Positions 50,599-60,424 of a DNA stretch of 64,000 nucleotides are shown in pieces. The notes beneath the pieces were generated by a model. That model was not told the DNA's origin. It worked only from the letters and a program-made list of their open reading frames with translations, and ran no database searches. The translations under genes were made by a program, and so were the position numbers. The stretch spans positions 36,900 through 100,899 of the forward strand of contig DAIDAJ010000021.1 in the NCBI GenBank assembly GCA_027310665.1, read 5' to 3'. Origin of the DNA: Sideroxydans sp. GTDB taxonomy: Bacteria; Pseudomonadota; Gammaproteobacteria; Burkholderiales; Gallionellaceae. Positions within the stretch are counted from its first letter, which is position 1; each line of letters starts with the position of its first letter.

Positions 50599-53500
50599 TC
50601 AGGCCGGAGCGACGTTCCGGAGAGCGAGCAGTTCGGTCAATTTTTCCTCCAGTTCGTCGACAGGCTTGGGCCGGGCAAAGAGATATCCCTGATAAGCCTG
50701 GCATCCGCGCAATTCCAGGAACTCATGCTGCTCTTCGGTCTCCACTCCTTCGGCGATCACTTCCATGCCCATGCTGAGTGCCATGGAAATGATGGTTTGC
50801 ACGATCGCCGCGTCATGCTGGTCGGTCGTGATGTCGCGCACAAACGACTGGTCGATCTTGAGCTGATCGATGGGCAGGCGGCTCAGGTAGGATAACGACG
50901 AATATCCCGTGCCGAAGTCATCCATGGAGAACTTCACTCCCAGGTTCTTCAACTCCTTCATCTTGCGTATGCTGTCGTCGATATTGTCCAGCACCAGGCT
51001 TTCCGTCAGTTCCAGTTTCAGTAATTCAGGCCTGATGCCGCTCTGTCTCAATACGGCTGACACCCTGGAGACGAACTCGCCTTCGCGGAATTGAATCGGG
51101 CTGACGTTCACGGCGATGCTGAGGCGGTTGAATCGGGGGGAGGATTGCCAGCGGGCCAGCTGCGCACATGCCGTCTCGAGTACCCACAGGCCGATGGGCA
51201 GGATCAATCCCGATTCTTCTGCCACCGGGATGAATTGCGCGGGTGAGACGGTACCGAGCTGGGAGTGTGTCCAACGCAGGAGCGCTTCCACGCCGACAGG
51301 TCGCCCGGAGCTTGCGATCTGCAACTGGTAATGAAGGGAGAATTCATTGCGTTCGAGCGCACCGCGCAATGCACTTTCCATCTGGCCGCGTTTTTCCAGA
51401 ATCTCCTGCATGGATGAATCGAAGAAGCAGATGGCATTGCGTCCCTTGGCCTTGGCCTGGTACATCGCGGTGTCCACATGCGCCAGCAACTTGTCGTGGT
51501 TGTCGGTATGGCCTAGAAACAGCACGATCCCGATACTGGAACTGGAATGGTGATCGGTTTTATCAAGTTGATAGGGTTTGCTCAATTCGCTGCGGATCTT
51601 TTCGGCAACCAGTTCGGCTTGTATCGCCGCTTCATTCTGAACGCTGCTCAAGCCGTTCAGGATCACCAGGAATTCATCGCCTCCCATTCTGGCTACGGTA
51701 TCCTCTTCGCGCACGGAGGCGGTCAGGCGTTTGGCCACCTCGATCAGGAGTTTGTCGCCCATGTTGTGGCCAAAGGTGTCGTTCAGGCGTTTGAACTGGT
51801 CCATATCCAGCGATAACAGCGCGCCATGCCGTCCGCTGCGCGCGCTGGATGAGAGCGCCTGACGGAAGCGGTCTGAGAATAGCCGACGGTTCGGCAGACT
51901 GGTGAGTGCATCGAAGTTGGCCTGTTCCCAGATAAGTTCGTCTTTGCGTTTCTTTTCCGTGATATCGGAAAACTGTCCCACATATCTGAAGATGCTGCCA
52001 TCGGCATGACGGATGACGCTGATACTGAGCCACTTGGCGTAAAGCTCGCCACCTTTTTTGATGTCCCATACCTCGCCCTGCCAGTGTCCCTCGTCCAGGA
52101 TAGCCTGCCACATCTGCTGGTAGAACTGGGTGTCGTGTTTGCCGGACTGGAAAATGTTCGGGTTCTTGCCCCGGACTTCGTCCAGCGAGTAACCGGTGAT
52201 TCGGGTAAAGGCCGGATTGACGTCCAGGATCAGATTGTTCTCGTCGGTCACCAGGATGCCGTCGTTGCTGGACTGGTAAACCGAGGATGCGAGTTTTAAC
52301 GCTTCGTCTTTCTGTTTCCTTTCGGAGATGTCCTCGAAGACCACGACTGCACCTTCCAGTTTGCCCTGGAGAAAAATGGGATGGGAGGAATAGTCCACCG
52401 GGAGACTGCTGCCGTCCTTGCGCCATAACACTTCATCGATGCCCGTGCGGTGCCTGCTGTCGGCCAGGGTGGCATGCATCGGGCACCGTGCAGACGGATA
52501 GTGCGAGCCGTCCGCGTAGGAGTGATGTATGGTTTCGTGCATGGGCTTGCCGATCAGCTCTTCTGGCGCGTAGCCGAGCATATTTGCCGCCGCGAGATTG
52601 ACGAAGGTGGTGTTGCCATCCTTGTCCAGACCCCAGATGCCGTTGCTGACCGAACCCAGCAGCAATCGCAAACGATGCTCGCTCGTTTCAATCGCAGACT
52701 TGGTCTGCCTGGCAGAACGGAAATAAAAAATGAGCGTAGCCGCGGCCAGTATCGCCGCGCTTCCCAGCAGCCAGATCAGGAGGAAATTACTCCTCCGCTC
52801 GCGCTCGATCAGCAGCAAACCGGGCAGATCGACTTTTGAATAAACCCTCAATCCGAACTCTTCCAGATCGGTCGTGGCCAGCACGTAAGGCGATGTCTCG
52901 ATCCCGACTTGCTTCAACCGGCTGTCAGGCGAGCCATTCCAGCGGGTGATCCTGAGTTCGGGGAACTCGGTTCTGAGATAGAGAGCGCTCTTTTCCTGGG
53001 CGCCCATCGCGTTTACTTTGGCGCCTGGGACAGACTTCATCAGCAGCGCGGGGTCATGCGCAAGAATGATGACGCCATTGGCATCGGTCACGAAAGCGTC
53101 GGCCTGGCGGATCAGGAAGGACAGCGCGGGAATGTCTACCTTGGAGACGATGGCACCATCAAACAGGCCGTCCAGCACGATCGGCGCGGAGAAAAAGAGT
53201 CCGGGGACATGGGTGGTCCTGCCCATGGCATATTGCATGCCGTGACGTCCGTTGCGGGCATCGGCAAACCACTGCCGGTCTGCGAAGTTCGTGCCGATCG
53301 GCGTGTCAGGCATGTCCTCGATACTGGCTGCGATGCAATCTCCCGCGGCGTTGACCACATAGATCAAATCGATCCCCAGGGAATCCCGGATCAACTTGAG
53401 CTGGACGTTCAAATCTTTCAATGTCGGATCGCCAGTCCAGCGTTTGACCAGGGCTTCCTTGGGCAATCTGCTTGGCAGCCCATTCGGGCCGAATTTCCAT

Positions 53501-53820
53501 ACTGAATTCAAAACGCGAAGTCCTAGCCGGAAAGTGCCTGAAACGCCCGCGACAAAGTGCAAGTTGCGCCGGAAGCTGTCGGCCATATCCGATGAAATGG
53601 ATTGAGCGTGACTCTGTTCCTTTTCGATCAGGGACTCGTACTCGTGATTGAAATTCAGCCGGGAGATATGCCAGGCCAGCATGGCCCACAGGATCAACAT
53701 CGGGACCAGCCAATAGACGATATGGCGTTCCTTTCCGTTCTTGGTTTGCAACATCGATCTCCGGTGTTTGGGTGTACTGTGACGCTGTACTGCAATTGAC
53801 AGGTTGCAACGGGACCTCAA
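50599..53820 (-). CDS. Membrane PAS-GGDEF-EAL signalling protein with periplasmic sensor domain
   Basis: 1073 aa (probable start at 53754, MLQTKNGKERH); two TM helices, PAS x2, MGGDEFLVIL, EALLRWTHSQLG, DDFGTGYSSLSYLSRLPIDQLKIDQSFV. Confidence 0.95.
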   Translation of the reverse strand: MRSRCNLSIAVQRHSTPKHRRSMLQTKNGKERHIVYWLVPMLILWAMLAWHISRLNFNHEYESLIEKEQSHAQSISSDMADSFRRNLHFVAGVSGTFRLGLRVLNSVWKFGPNGLPSRLPKEALVKRWTGDPTLKDLNVQLKLIRDSLGIDLIYVVNAAGDCIAASIEDMPDTPIGTNFADRQWFADARNGRHGMQYAMGRTTHVPGLFFSAPIVLDGLFDGAIVSKVDIPALSFLIRQADAFVTDANGVIILAHDPALLMKSVPGAKVNAMGAQEKSALYLRTEFPELRITRWNGSPDSRLKQVGIETSPYVLATTDLEEFGLRVYSKVDLPGLLLIERERRSNFLLIWLLGSAAILAAATLIFYFRSARQTKSAIETSEHRLRLLLGSVSNGIWGLDKDGNTTFVNLAAANMLGYAPEELIGKPMHETIHHSYADGSHYPSARCPMHATLADSRHRTGIDEVLWRKDGSSLPVDYSSHPIFLQGKLEGAVVVFEDISERKQKDEALKLASSVYQSSNDGILVTDENNLILDVNPAFTRITGYSLDEVRGKNPNIFQSGKHDTQFYQQMWQAILDEGHWQGEVWDIKKGGELYAKWLSISVIRHADGSIFRYVGQFSDITEKKRKDELIWEQANFDALTSLPNRRLFSDRFRQALSSSARSGRHGALLSLDMDQFKRLNDTFGHNMGDKLLIEVAKRLTASVREEDTVARMGGDEFLVILNGLSSVQNEAAIQAELVAEKIRSELSKPYQLDKTDHHSSSSIGIVLFLGHTDNHDKLLAHVDTAMYQAKAKGRNAICFFDSSMQEILEKRGQMESALRGALERNEFSLHYQLQIASSGRPVGVEALLRWTHSQLGTVSPAQFIPVAEESGLILPIGLWVLETACAQLARWQSSPRFNRLSIAVNVSPIQFREGEFVSRVSAVLRQSGIRPELLKLELTESLVLDNIDDSIRKMKELKNLGVKFSMDDFGTGYSSLSYLSRLPIDQLKIDQSFVRDITTDQHDAAIVQTIISMALSMGMEVIAEGVETEEQHEFLELRGCQAYQGYLFARPKPVDELEEKLTELLALRNVAPA

Positions 53821-53984
53821 TACTTCACCAGCAGGACACTACCACAAATGTCCACACCAATGAGAGGGTATGGCATGTTGCGTCGTGACTCGCCAGTCAG
53901 GAGCCTGTATTAATTTGCCCCGTCGACAATCATAATTATTATCTACAGGACCGCCATGAAAGACGTCAGATATGAAGTCCAGCT

Positions 53985-54674
53985 GTGATGCTTGATAACG
54001 ACATAAAATCCCTGCTGCTGCAATATCCCATGCTGCGCGAGCTGGATGCAGCAGATCGGTCAGCGCTGCTTGCAACAGCGAGCGTGCTGCATCTCTCCGC
54101 CGGGACGATTGTATTTGACGAACGTCAGCCCTGCCAAGGTTTTCCGATGCTGCTATCCGGCAGCATCCGCATCATCAAGTCCTCGGCAAACGGACGCGAA
54201 CTGCATTTGTATCGGGTGTTTCCGGGTGACAGTTGCATCCTCAGCAGCAGTTGTCTGCTCGGGCGTTCGGATTACCATGCGCGCGGAATTACCGAGTCGA
54301 ATACCGTCATTGTTGCGATCTCCCCCGTCATGTTTGAAAGACTGCTGTCGATACACAAGCCGTTCCAGGATTACATCTTCGGCATGTTTTCCGAGCGTCT
54401 CAACGACCTGATGCACTTGCTGTCCGCTGTCGCCTTTCAGAAACTGGACCAGCGACTCGCGGCCCTTCTGGCCAACAAATCCAGTCCTCTTTACACTACC
54501 CATCAGGCACTGGCTGACGAGCTTGGCAGTGTGCGCGTGATAGTCAGTCGTTTGCTGAAGAGTTTTGCCGAACAAGGCTGGATCAGGCTGGGACGGGAGT
54601 ATATCGAGATAGTCGACGTGGGATCTTTAAGCAAATTCAGCTCTCTCTCCAGCGAGTCTGAATATCATTCGTAA
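53985..54674 (+). CDS. Crp/Fnr-family regulator
   Basis: 229 aa; cNMP-binding fold and C-terminal HTH (TTHQALADELGSVRVIVSRLLKSFAEQGWIRLGREYIEI). Confidence 0.92.
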   Translation: MMLDNDIKSLLLQYPMLRELDAADRSALLATASVLHLSAGTIVFDERQPCQGFPMLLSGSIRIIKSSANGRELHLYRVFPGDSCILSSSCLLGRSDYHARGITESNTVIVAISPVMFERLLSIHKPFQDYIFGMFSERLNDLMHLLSAVAFQKLDQRLAALLANKSSPLYTTHQALADELGSVRVIVSRLLKSFAEQGWIRLGREYIEIVDVGSLSKFSSLSSESEYHS

Positions 54675-54917
54675 AATCCGTTCCCGTTTTTTCCAGATAA
54701 TCTTTTCTGCGGTTTCGATATTTGCCAGTTGCGACTTCGTTTGCGGAACCGAATATCGGCTGGTGTCCAATTTTCGTTTATTGATACGCGATCCCTGTTT
54801 GGATGGGCGCCCGGCTGCAATTCTAAAAAATGCGTTAATAACCGACAGGGTGGGAAAAACATGACCCTACTGCAACGCGCGGGTAATCAGCATTCCTGAA
54901 ATGAAAGTCCAAGTTTG

Positions 54918-54933
54918 TGTAACTTTTGTCACA
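54918..54933. promoter_or_regulatory. Candidate Crp-like palindromic operator TGTAA-CTTTTG-TCACA
   Basis: One mismatch to TGTGA-N6-TCACA, in the 0.66 kb gap between the Crp/Fnr gene and the cytochrome gene. Confidence 0.4.
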
Positions 54934-55335
54934 GACCATCACCCCGCCTTAACCTAGCATCCCGCTCAAGTATTGCGAGCGGTTGCAAGTTCGGTTTTGA
55001 TCTCATGGCCCTTCCGGTGCGGTAAGACTTGGAAGATTAAGTGGCTGTATCTCGCCATCAATATCGAATTTCCGGAATGAGATCTGCTCTGCAGGCAAGT
55101 CGAACAAATGTCCCTTGGGCGCGATTCTGTTTCAGGTTCCGCAATCCAGCGGTTCCGGGCTTGCGTTCACGACCCGTGGGCAAAGGGCCAAGTGGCGGCG
55201 TTCAGTCGTCAGTTGTGCCCAGGTATGTGGAGGATGGTCGCCTGGACTTCCCGACAGCGGATCGGTGTGGCGAGGTTCAGGTGCTTCTCTTGAGGATCGT
55301 GTAACACCTGTGTGTTTAAAAAGAAGGGGAGAGAA

Positions 55336-57375
55336 ATGACGGGGAGATTTAAACCGATAATATTTAATACAGGCATGCTGCTGTGCGTTACCCTGATGAG
55401 TCCGGCATTTGCCGCGCCGTCAGGCGCGCAGGCGGATGAGCAAGTCAGGCGCGGGGAATACCTGGCCCATCTTGGTGATTGCATCGCCTGTCACACCGCA
55501 AAGGATGGCAAGTCCATGGCTGGCGGAATGGAATTCAAGACGCCATTCGGTATCGTTCATTCCACCAATATCACGCCCGATGTCAAAACCGGGATCGGCG
55601 GTTATTCTTTTGACCAGTTCGATCGCGCCATGCGCACGGGCGTCGCCGGAGACGGCCACAATCTTTACCCGGCGATGCCGTATCCCTCGTTTGCCAAGAT
55701 CAGCGCGGACGACATGAAGGCCCTGTATGCCTATGTGATGCACGGGGTCGAGCCGGTCAGCCAGCCGAACAAGGAAAACAGCATGCAATGGCCGTTCAGC
55801 ATGCGGTTCGGGTTGAAATTCTGGAACATGGCATTTCTCGACGATACGCCGTTCAAGCCGGATGCCGCGAAGTCGTCGCAATGGAATCGCGGCGCCTATC
55901 TGGTTCAGGGACTTGGGCATTGCGGCTCCTGCCATACGCCGCGCGGGTTTGGAATGCAGGAGAAAGCCATGAGCCAGGATGGCGAAGACGGAAAGGACTT
56001 TCTCACCGGATCCACCATTGAAGCCTGGCATGCAGTCAACCTGCACAATCAATGGGCAGCGCCCGAGATCGCCGAGTTCCTCAAGGTTGGTCACAACAGT
56101 CATGCAACGGCTTACGGGACCATGACGGAGGTCGTGCATTTCAGTACCCAGCATTTCAGCGATGGCGATCTCCTTGCAATCGGCGAATACCTGAGTTCGC
56201 TGCCGCCCAACGCGGAATCCGAAGTGATCAAGCCGAAGCCGGTCTCGCAAGCCCGGGAGAGCGACCTGTACAAGACACGCGGCGGTTTGGGGTACGTGCA
56301 ATTCTGCTCGACCTGTCACCAGGACGATGGCCGGGGAATGGACAAGCTCTTTCCTCCGCTGGCAAACAATTCGTCGGTTCAGTCCAGAAACCCAGCCTCG
56401 GTCATCCATGTGGTTTTAAGCGGGTGGAAGTCGGCTGAAACAGAGCAGGCCAAGCGCGCGTTCGATATGCCCGGCTACAACAGCCTGTCCGACCAGGAGC
56501 TCGCCGAGATCATCACGTTCGTGCGCAGCCAATGGGGCAATCAAGGGGAGGCGGTCAGCGCGGAGGACATAAAGAAAGTCCGCGACGAGATCGGGATCAA
56601 ACCGGCGGAGCCGTCCAGGTTCGCAGTGCCGCGCTATGCAGCGATGCTGTCCAGTCCGAATGCGGACCAGCTGGTGTACGGCATGCGACTGATGACGGAA
56701 ACCAAAGCGCTCTTGCCGAAGAATGTGGGAGATGTCCTGGTTTGCAACAGCTGCCACCTGAATGGCGGCACCATGGAGCATGCTGCGCCTTATGTCGGCA
56801 TTTCCGCTTTGTTCCCGTCCTATGCGCCGCGTGCCGGAAAGATCATCGATTTCAAGGACAGGGTCAACGGCTGCTTGAGACGGTCAATGAACGGCAAGCC
56901 GCTGGACAAGGACTCGAAGGAAATGCTTGCCATGATCTCCTACATGGACAACATGAAAGGGAATTTCAAAGAGGGTGAATCCATTCCGGGCCGCGGGGTG
57001 GGCAAGATGGACAAATCGATCGTCCCGAACGCGGAAAACGGCAAGAAGGTCTACAAGGACCAGTGTGCGGTATGCCACGGCGACAAGGGCGAGGGAATGA
57101 AACAGGCGGACGGCAGGTACGTGTTTCCGCCGCTCTGGGGCAGCCAGTCTTTCAACATCGGCGCAGGCATCGCCAAAACCTATACCGCCGCAGCCTTCGT
57201 CAAGAACAACATGCCGATCGCCAACACCAGGAAGTTTCCGCTGGGGCAGGGTGGCCTGACCGACCAGGAAGCGGTCGACGTCGCGCAATATTTCACGCAC
57301 ATGCCGCGCCCGGATTTCGTGGACAAGCGCAAGGATTGGCCAAAAGGCGGCAAGCCGACGGACGCCCGGTATTGA
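55336..57375 (+). CDS. Pentaheme cytochrome c: AdhB-like cytochrome module fused to TsdA-like thiosulfate dehydrogenase module
   Basis: CIACH, CGSCH, CSTCH then CNSCH (LVYGMRLMTETKALLPKNVGDVLVCNSCHLNGG), DRVNGCLRRSMNGKPL and CAVCH; signal peptide. Confidence 0.88.
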   Translation: MTGRFKPIIFNTGMLLCVTLMSPAFAAPSGAQADEQVRRGEYLAHLGDCIACHTAKDGKSMAGGMEFKTPFGIVHSTNITPDVKTGIGGYSFDQFDRAMRTGVAGDGHNLYPAMPYPSFAKISADDMKALYAYVMHGVEPVSQPNKENSMQWPFSMRFGLKFWNMAFLDDTPFKPDAAKSSQWNRGAYLVQGLGHCGSCHTPRGFGMQEKAMSQDGEDGKDFLTGSTIEAWHAVNLHNQWAAPEIAEFLKVGHNSHATAYGTMTEVVHFSTQHFSDGDLLAIGEYLSSLPPNAESEVIKPKPVSQARESDLYKTRGGLGYVQFCSTCHQDDGRGMDKLFPPLANNSSVQSRNPASVIHVVLSGWKSAETEQAKRAFDMPGYNSLSDQELAEIITFVRSQWGNQGEAVSAEDIKKVRDEIGIKPAEPSRFAVPRYAAMLSSPNADQLVYGMRLMTETKALLPKNVGDVLVCNSCHLNGGTMEHAAPYVGISALFPSYAPRAGKIIDFKDRVNGCLRRSMNGKPLDKDSKEMLAMISYMDNMKGNFKEGESIPGRGVGKMDKSIVPNAENGKKVYKDQCAVCHGDKGEGMKQADGRYVFPPLWGSQSFNIGAGIAKTYTAAAFVKNNMPIANTRKFPLGQGGLTDQEAVDVAQYFTHMPRPDFVDKRKDWPKGGKPTDARY

Positions 57376-57420
57376 TCGATTCGGCATTGCTCTTCATTCA
57401 ATGTAAAACGGAGGAAGTAC

Positions 57421-58455
57421 ATGATTTCAGTTGATGCAATTTCTAAGGCAACAGATTCATTTCGTCGCAGGGCAATCGCGTCGTCCCTGGCGGCGATTGC
57501 GGTGGGGGTGCTGGCTCAATTCGCATGCGGCGTGACGCCCGCTTATGCGGCCGACCAGGATCTCGGGGTATATCCGCCCTGGAGTCATGGCGAGAACAAT
57601 CCGGCCGAATCCAGGGGGCTGGAATTTACGGTGCCCGAAGTCGACAACCTGCCCGACTTCCACGGCAACCCGATCAATCCCCGGCTGTCGATCTTCGTTG
57701 GTGGCAATTATTTCTTTGCCATGGCTCCGCTGGTCCACGCGTTCGAGAAGAAGCATCCCGAACTCAAGGGCAAGATCTACTACGAAACCATCCCTCCCGG
57801 CCTGCTCGCCGAGCAGATCAAGCAGGGCGGCACCATTACCGTGGGGAACATGACCTGGGTCGTCCGTGCCGATGTGTATGCCGCCGGGCTGAGAAGGATC
57901 GAAAGCACGATCAAGGAAGGCCAGGCGGTGGGCCCCGCGATTCCCTATGCGACGAATACGCTCACCATCATGGTGCCCAAGGGTAATCCGGCCAGGATAG
58001 CCAGCCTCAGCGACCTGGGCAAACCCGGTGTGCGCCTGGTCATGCCGAATCCCGCATTCGAGGGTATCGGCCGCCAGATCAAGAACAGCCTCGCCAAGGC
58101 CGGTGGCGAAGAGCTGGTGCGCGCCGTGTATGAGACCAAGGTCAAGAACGGCGAGACCCTGCTGACCCATATCCACCATCGCCAGTCCCCGCTCTACCTG
58201 ATGCAGGGCAAGGCGGATGCGGGCGTCACCTGGCAGTCGGAGGCGATCTTCCAGGAGCAGGCGGGGAATCCGATCGGCCACGTTGCCATTCCGGACGACC
58301 AGAATGCGACCGGCATCTACGCCGCGGCGATGGTCAAGGGAGCACCGCATCGCGCCGAAGGCAGGAAATGGATCGAATTCCTGAAGTCGCCGGAAGCACA
58401 AGAGATCTTCCGCCGTTTCGGATTCAAGTCGTATCAGGGCGAGACACCGAAATAG
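57421..58455 (+). CDS. Periplasmic substrate-binding protein (type II PBP, ModA/sulfate-binding-like)
   Basis: 344 aa with signal; FVGGNYFFAMAPLVHAFEKKHPELKGKIYYETIPPGLLAEQIKQGG ... NPARIASLSDLGKPGVRLVMPNPAFEGIGRQI ... GKADAGVTWQSEA. Confidence 0.8.
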   Translation: MISVDAISKATDSFRRRAIASSLAAIAVGVLAQFACGVTPAYAADQDLGVYPPWSHGENNPAESRGLEFTVPEVDNLPDFHGNPINPRLSIFVGGNYFFAMAPLVHAFEKKHPELKGKIYYETIPPGLLAEQIKQGGTITVGNMTWVVRADVYAAGLRRIESTIKEGQAVGPAIPYATNTLTIMVPKGNPARIASLSDLGKPGVRLVMPNPAFEGIGRQIKNSLAKAGGEELVRAVYETKVKNGETLLTHIHHRQSPLYLMQGKADAGVTWQSEAIFQEQAGNPIGHVAIPDDQNATGIYAAAMVKGAPHRAEGRKWIEFLKSPEAQEIFRRFGFKSYQGETPK

Positions 58456-58560
58456 GTCCGGGCAACACCTGTGCGCGCGGTCCGATTCTGGTTGCCCCTC
58501 GTATCAGGCTGCAACGGGGCTGTTGATTTTATTAACGATACATATAGCGAGGAGAAATAC

Positions 58561-59103
58561 ATGCAAGTTCATAACCATCTGGCACTGACACTGATCACAT
58601 CCGCCTTGACCCTGCTGGCGGTCCCGTCCGCATTCGCTGCCGATGCCATGCCCGCCGCGTCAGCACCGGCTGCAGCAGCGGTCGTTGAAGCCAAATCAAG
58701 CGAATACGTAAAGCCGAACATCAAGCATGGCTCGTATGGCAAGTTGAATATCGTTGTGCCCCTGACCTCTGACGACAAGGGTATCCAGGGGATGAAGCTG
58801 CGCAATATTGCGAACGGCCTCAAGGCGGTCGAGTCCTGGAAGGGCAAGATGAATGTGACCGTGGTGCTCTATGCCAAGGGCGTCACCCTGCTCAAGAACC
58901 CGGATGAGCAGACTCAGAAAAAGCTCGATGAACTGAGGAAGCAAGGCGTTCAAATCAAGGTCTGCGACAACACATTGCGTGAACAGGGCATCGATTTCCA
59001 CAACCTTTACCACGTCGTTGACGCCGATATCGTTCCGTCCGGATTTGCCGAGGTGGCGTATTTGCAGGCCCAGAAGCACTTTGTCGTCGATCCGGTCAAT
59101 TGA
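58561..59103 (+). CDS. Periplasmic DsrE/DsrF-like protein
   Basis: 180 aa with signal; LNIVVPLTSDDKGIQGMKLRNIANGLKAVESWKGKMNVTVVLYAKGVTLLKNPDEQTQKKLDELRKQGVQIKVCDNTLREQGID; Cys at the typical DsrE position. Confidence 0.82.
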   Translation: MQVHNHLALTLITSALTLLAVPSAFAADAMPAASAPAAAAVVEAKSSEYVKPNIKHGSYGKLNIVVPLTSDDKGIQGMKLRNIANGLKAVESWKGKMNVTVVLYAKGVTLLKNPDEQTQKKLDELRKQGVQIKVCDNTLREQGIDFHNLYHVVDADIVPSGFAEVAYLQAQKHFVVDPVN

Positions 59104-59271
59104 GCTGAAGCGGCAACCGGCAAGCGTTATGGCTGTTGATCCGGCATGGTGAAGTATTAACACCGTGCCGGATCAATAGTAATACCCAGGAGGTGGGACA
59201 CCAGGTGCGGTGCAGGCTGTCACTTGGTCAATTGCTGCAGGGATGATGTGTTTTTACATGAGGGGGAGAAC

Positions 59272-60321
59272 ATGGAAACCTTGATGTTGGGATTCATATT
59301 TGGAGCGATTTTGCAGTATGCGCGATTGAACCGGTTCGACACGATAGCCGGTATGGCCGTGCTGCGAAACTTCACGATCGCCAAGACGATCTCGTTTACC
59401 ATCGGCTTGGGAGCGCTCTTGCTGCAAGCGGAGATCTATTTCGGGTGGGCCGACTACCATATCAAGCCCTTGCTCCTGGCCGGTGTGCTGATGGGCGGAT
59501 TGTTGTTCGGCGTGGGCATGGCCATTCTCGGCTACTGTCCCGGCACGGTCGTCATTTCGCTGGGCCAGGGAAACCTGGATGCACTGCCCGGGATCGTCGG
59601 CGGCGTCTGTGGCTCCCTGGTGTTTGCCATCGCGTATCCCTCTCTGACACCGCTACTCGGTTCGAATCTTGGCTTGCTTTCTGTCCATAGCCTGCTGCCG
59701 GACAATACCGCTTTCTGGATTGCGGCCACCGCATTGGCGATTCTGTTCATGGGGATCGCACTGCTGTTGCATCGATTGCAAAATCAAGGGTGGCGTTGGC
59801 TGCATGCCGCGATCGGCCTGGCATTGCTCAACATGCTGCTTGCGTTGCCTTCCGTTGCGGGCCATCCCATGGGAGCGTCGACTGCCTTTTCCTTTGCGGG
59901 CATGTCGCTGACCGGTCTGGGCGATGAATCCTACTGGACGAAGATCGCCGGGCCGGGCGCATGGGAAGCGTGGTTCCTGACAGGCGCCTTTCTGGCGGGA
60001 CTTGCGTTTTCCCTGTACCAGCGGACTTTCCGCATTACCAACGTGCCTGCGTTATGGGTGCGCTACTACGGCCCCAACCCGGCCAAGCGGTTTTCCTGGG
60101 CGTTCATCGGTGGCTTTCTGCTCCTCTTCGGTGCGCGCATGGCGGGTGGCTGTACGTCCGGTCATATCATTTCCGGAGGGATGCAGCTTGCCCTCAGCAG
60201 CCTGTTATTCGCCGTCGTCGTGTTCGTCGCATTCCTGGCAACGGGGCGGATTTTCTATCGCTCGCGAGGGATGGTTTCGGCCTTGTCCTCGTCGCGATCG
60301 CTTGCGATCAACGAGACGTAA
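59272..60321 (+). CDS. YeeE/YedE-family (sulfur-compound) transporter
   Basis: 350 aa polytopic; GVGMAILGYCPGTVVISLGQGNLDALPGIVGGVCGS and GARMAGGCTSGHIISGGMQLALSS. Confidence 0.93.
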   Translation: METLMLGFIFGAILQYARLNRFDTIAGMAVLRNFTIAKTISFTIGLGALLLQAEIYFGWADYHIKPLLLAGVLMGGLLFGVGMAILGYCPGTVVISLGQGNLDALPGIVGGVCGSLVFAIAYPSLTPLLGSNLGLLSVHSLLPDNTAFWIAATALAILFMGIALLLHRLQNQGWRWLHAAIGLALLNMLLALPSVAGHPMGASTAFSFAGMSLTGLGDESYWTKIAGPGAWEAWFLTGAFLAGLAFSLYQRTFRITNVPALWVRYYGPNPAKRFSWAFIGGFLLLFGARMAGGCTSGHIISGGMQLALSSLLFAVVVFVAFLATGRIFYRSRGMVSALSSSRSLAINET

Positions 60322-60424
60322 GCCCCGTAGATATTACCAATCCCGGTCTGGAGATCAGCGGTGCAGAACTGCCGATCAGGCCGGTAAGGATGAGTAATTC
60401 ATGGTTTGAACAGGAGAATGGATC

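Noticed and set aside
55041-55304. 87-aa ORF upstream of the cytochrome fusion
   Set aside because: Three overlapping alternative frames are open here, no domain, no convincing ribosome-binding site.
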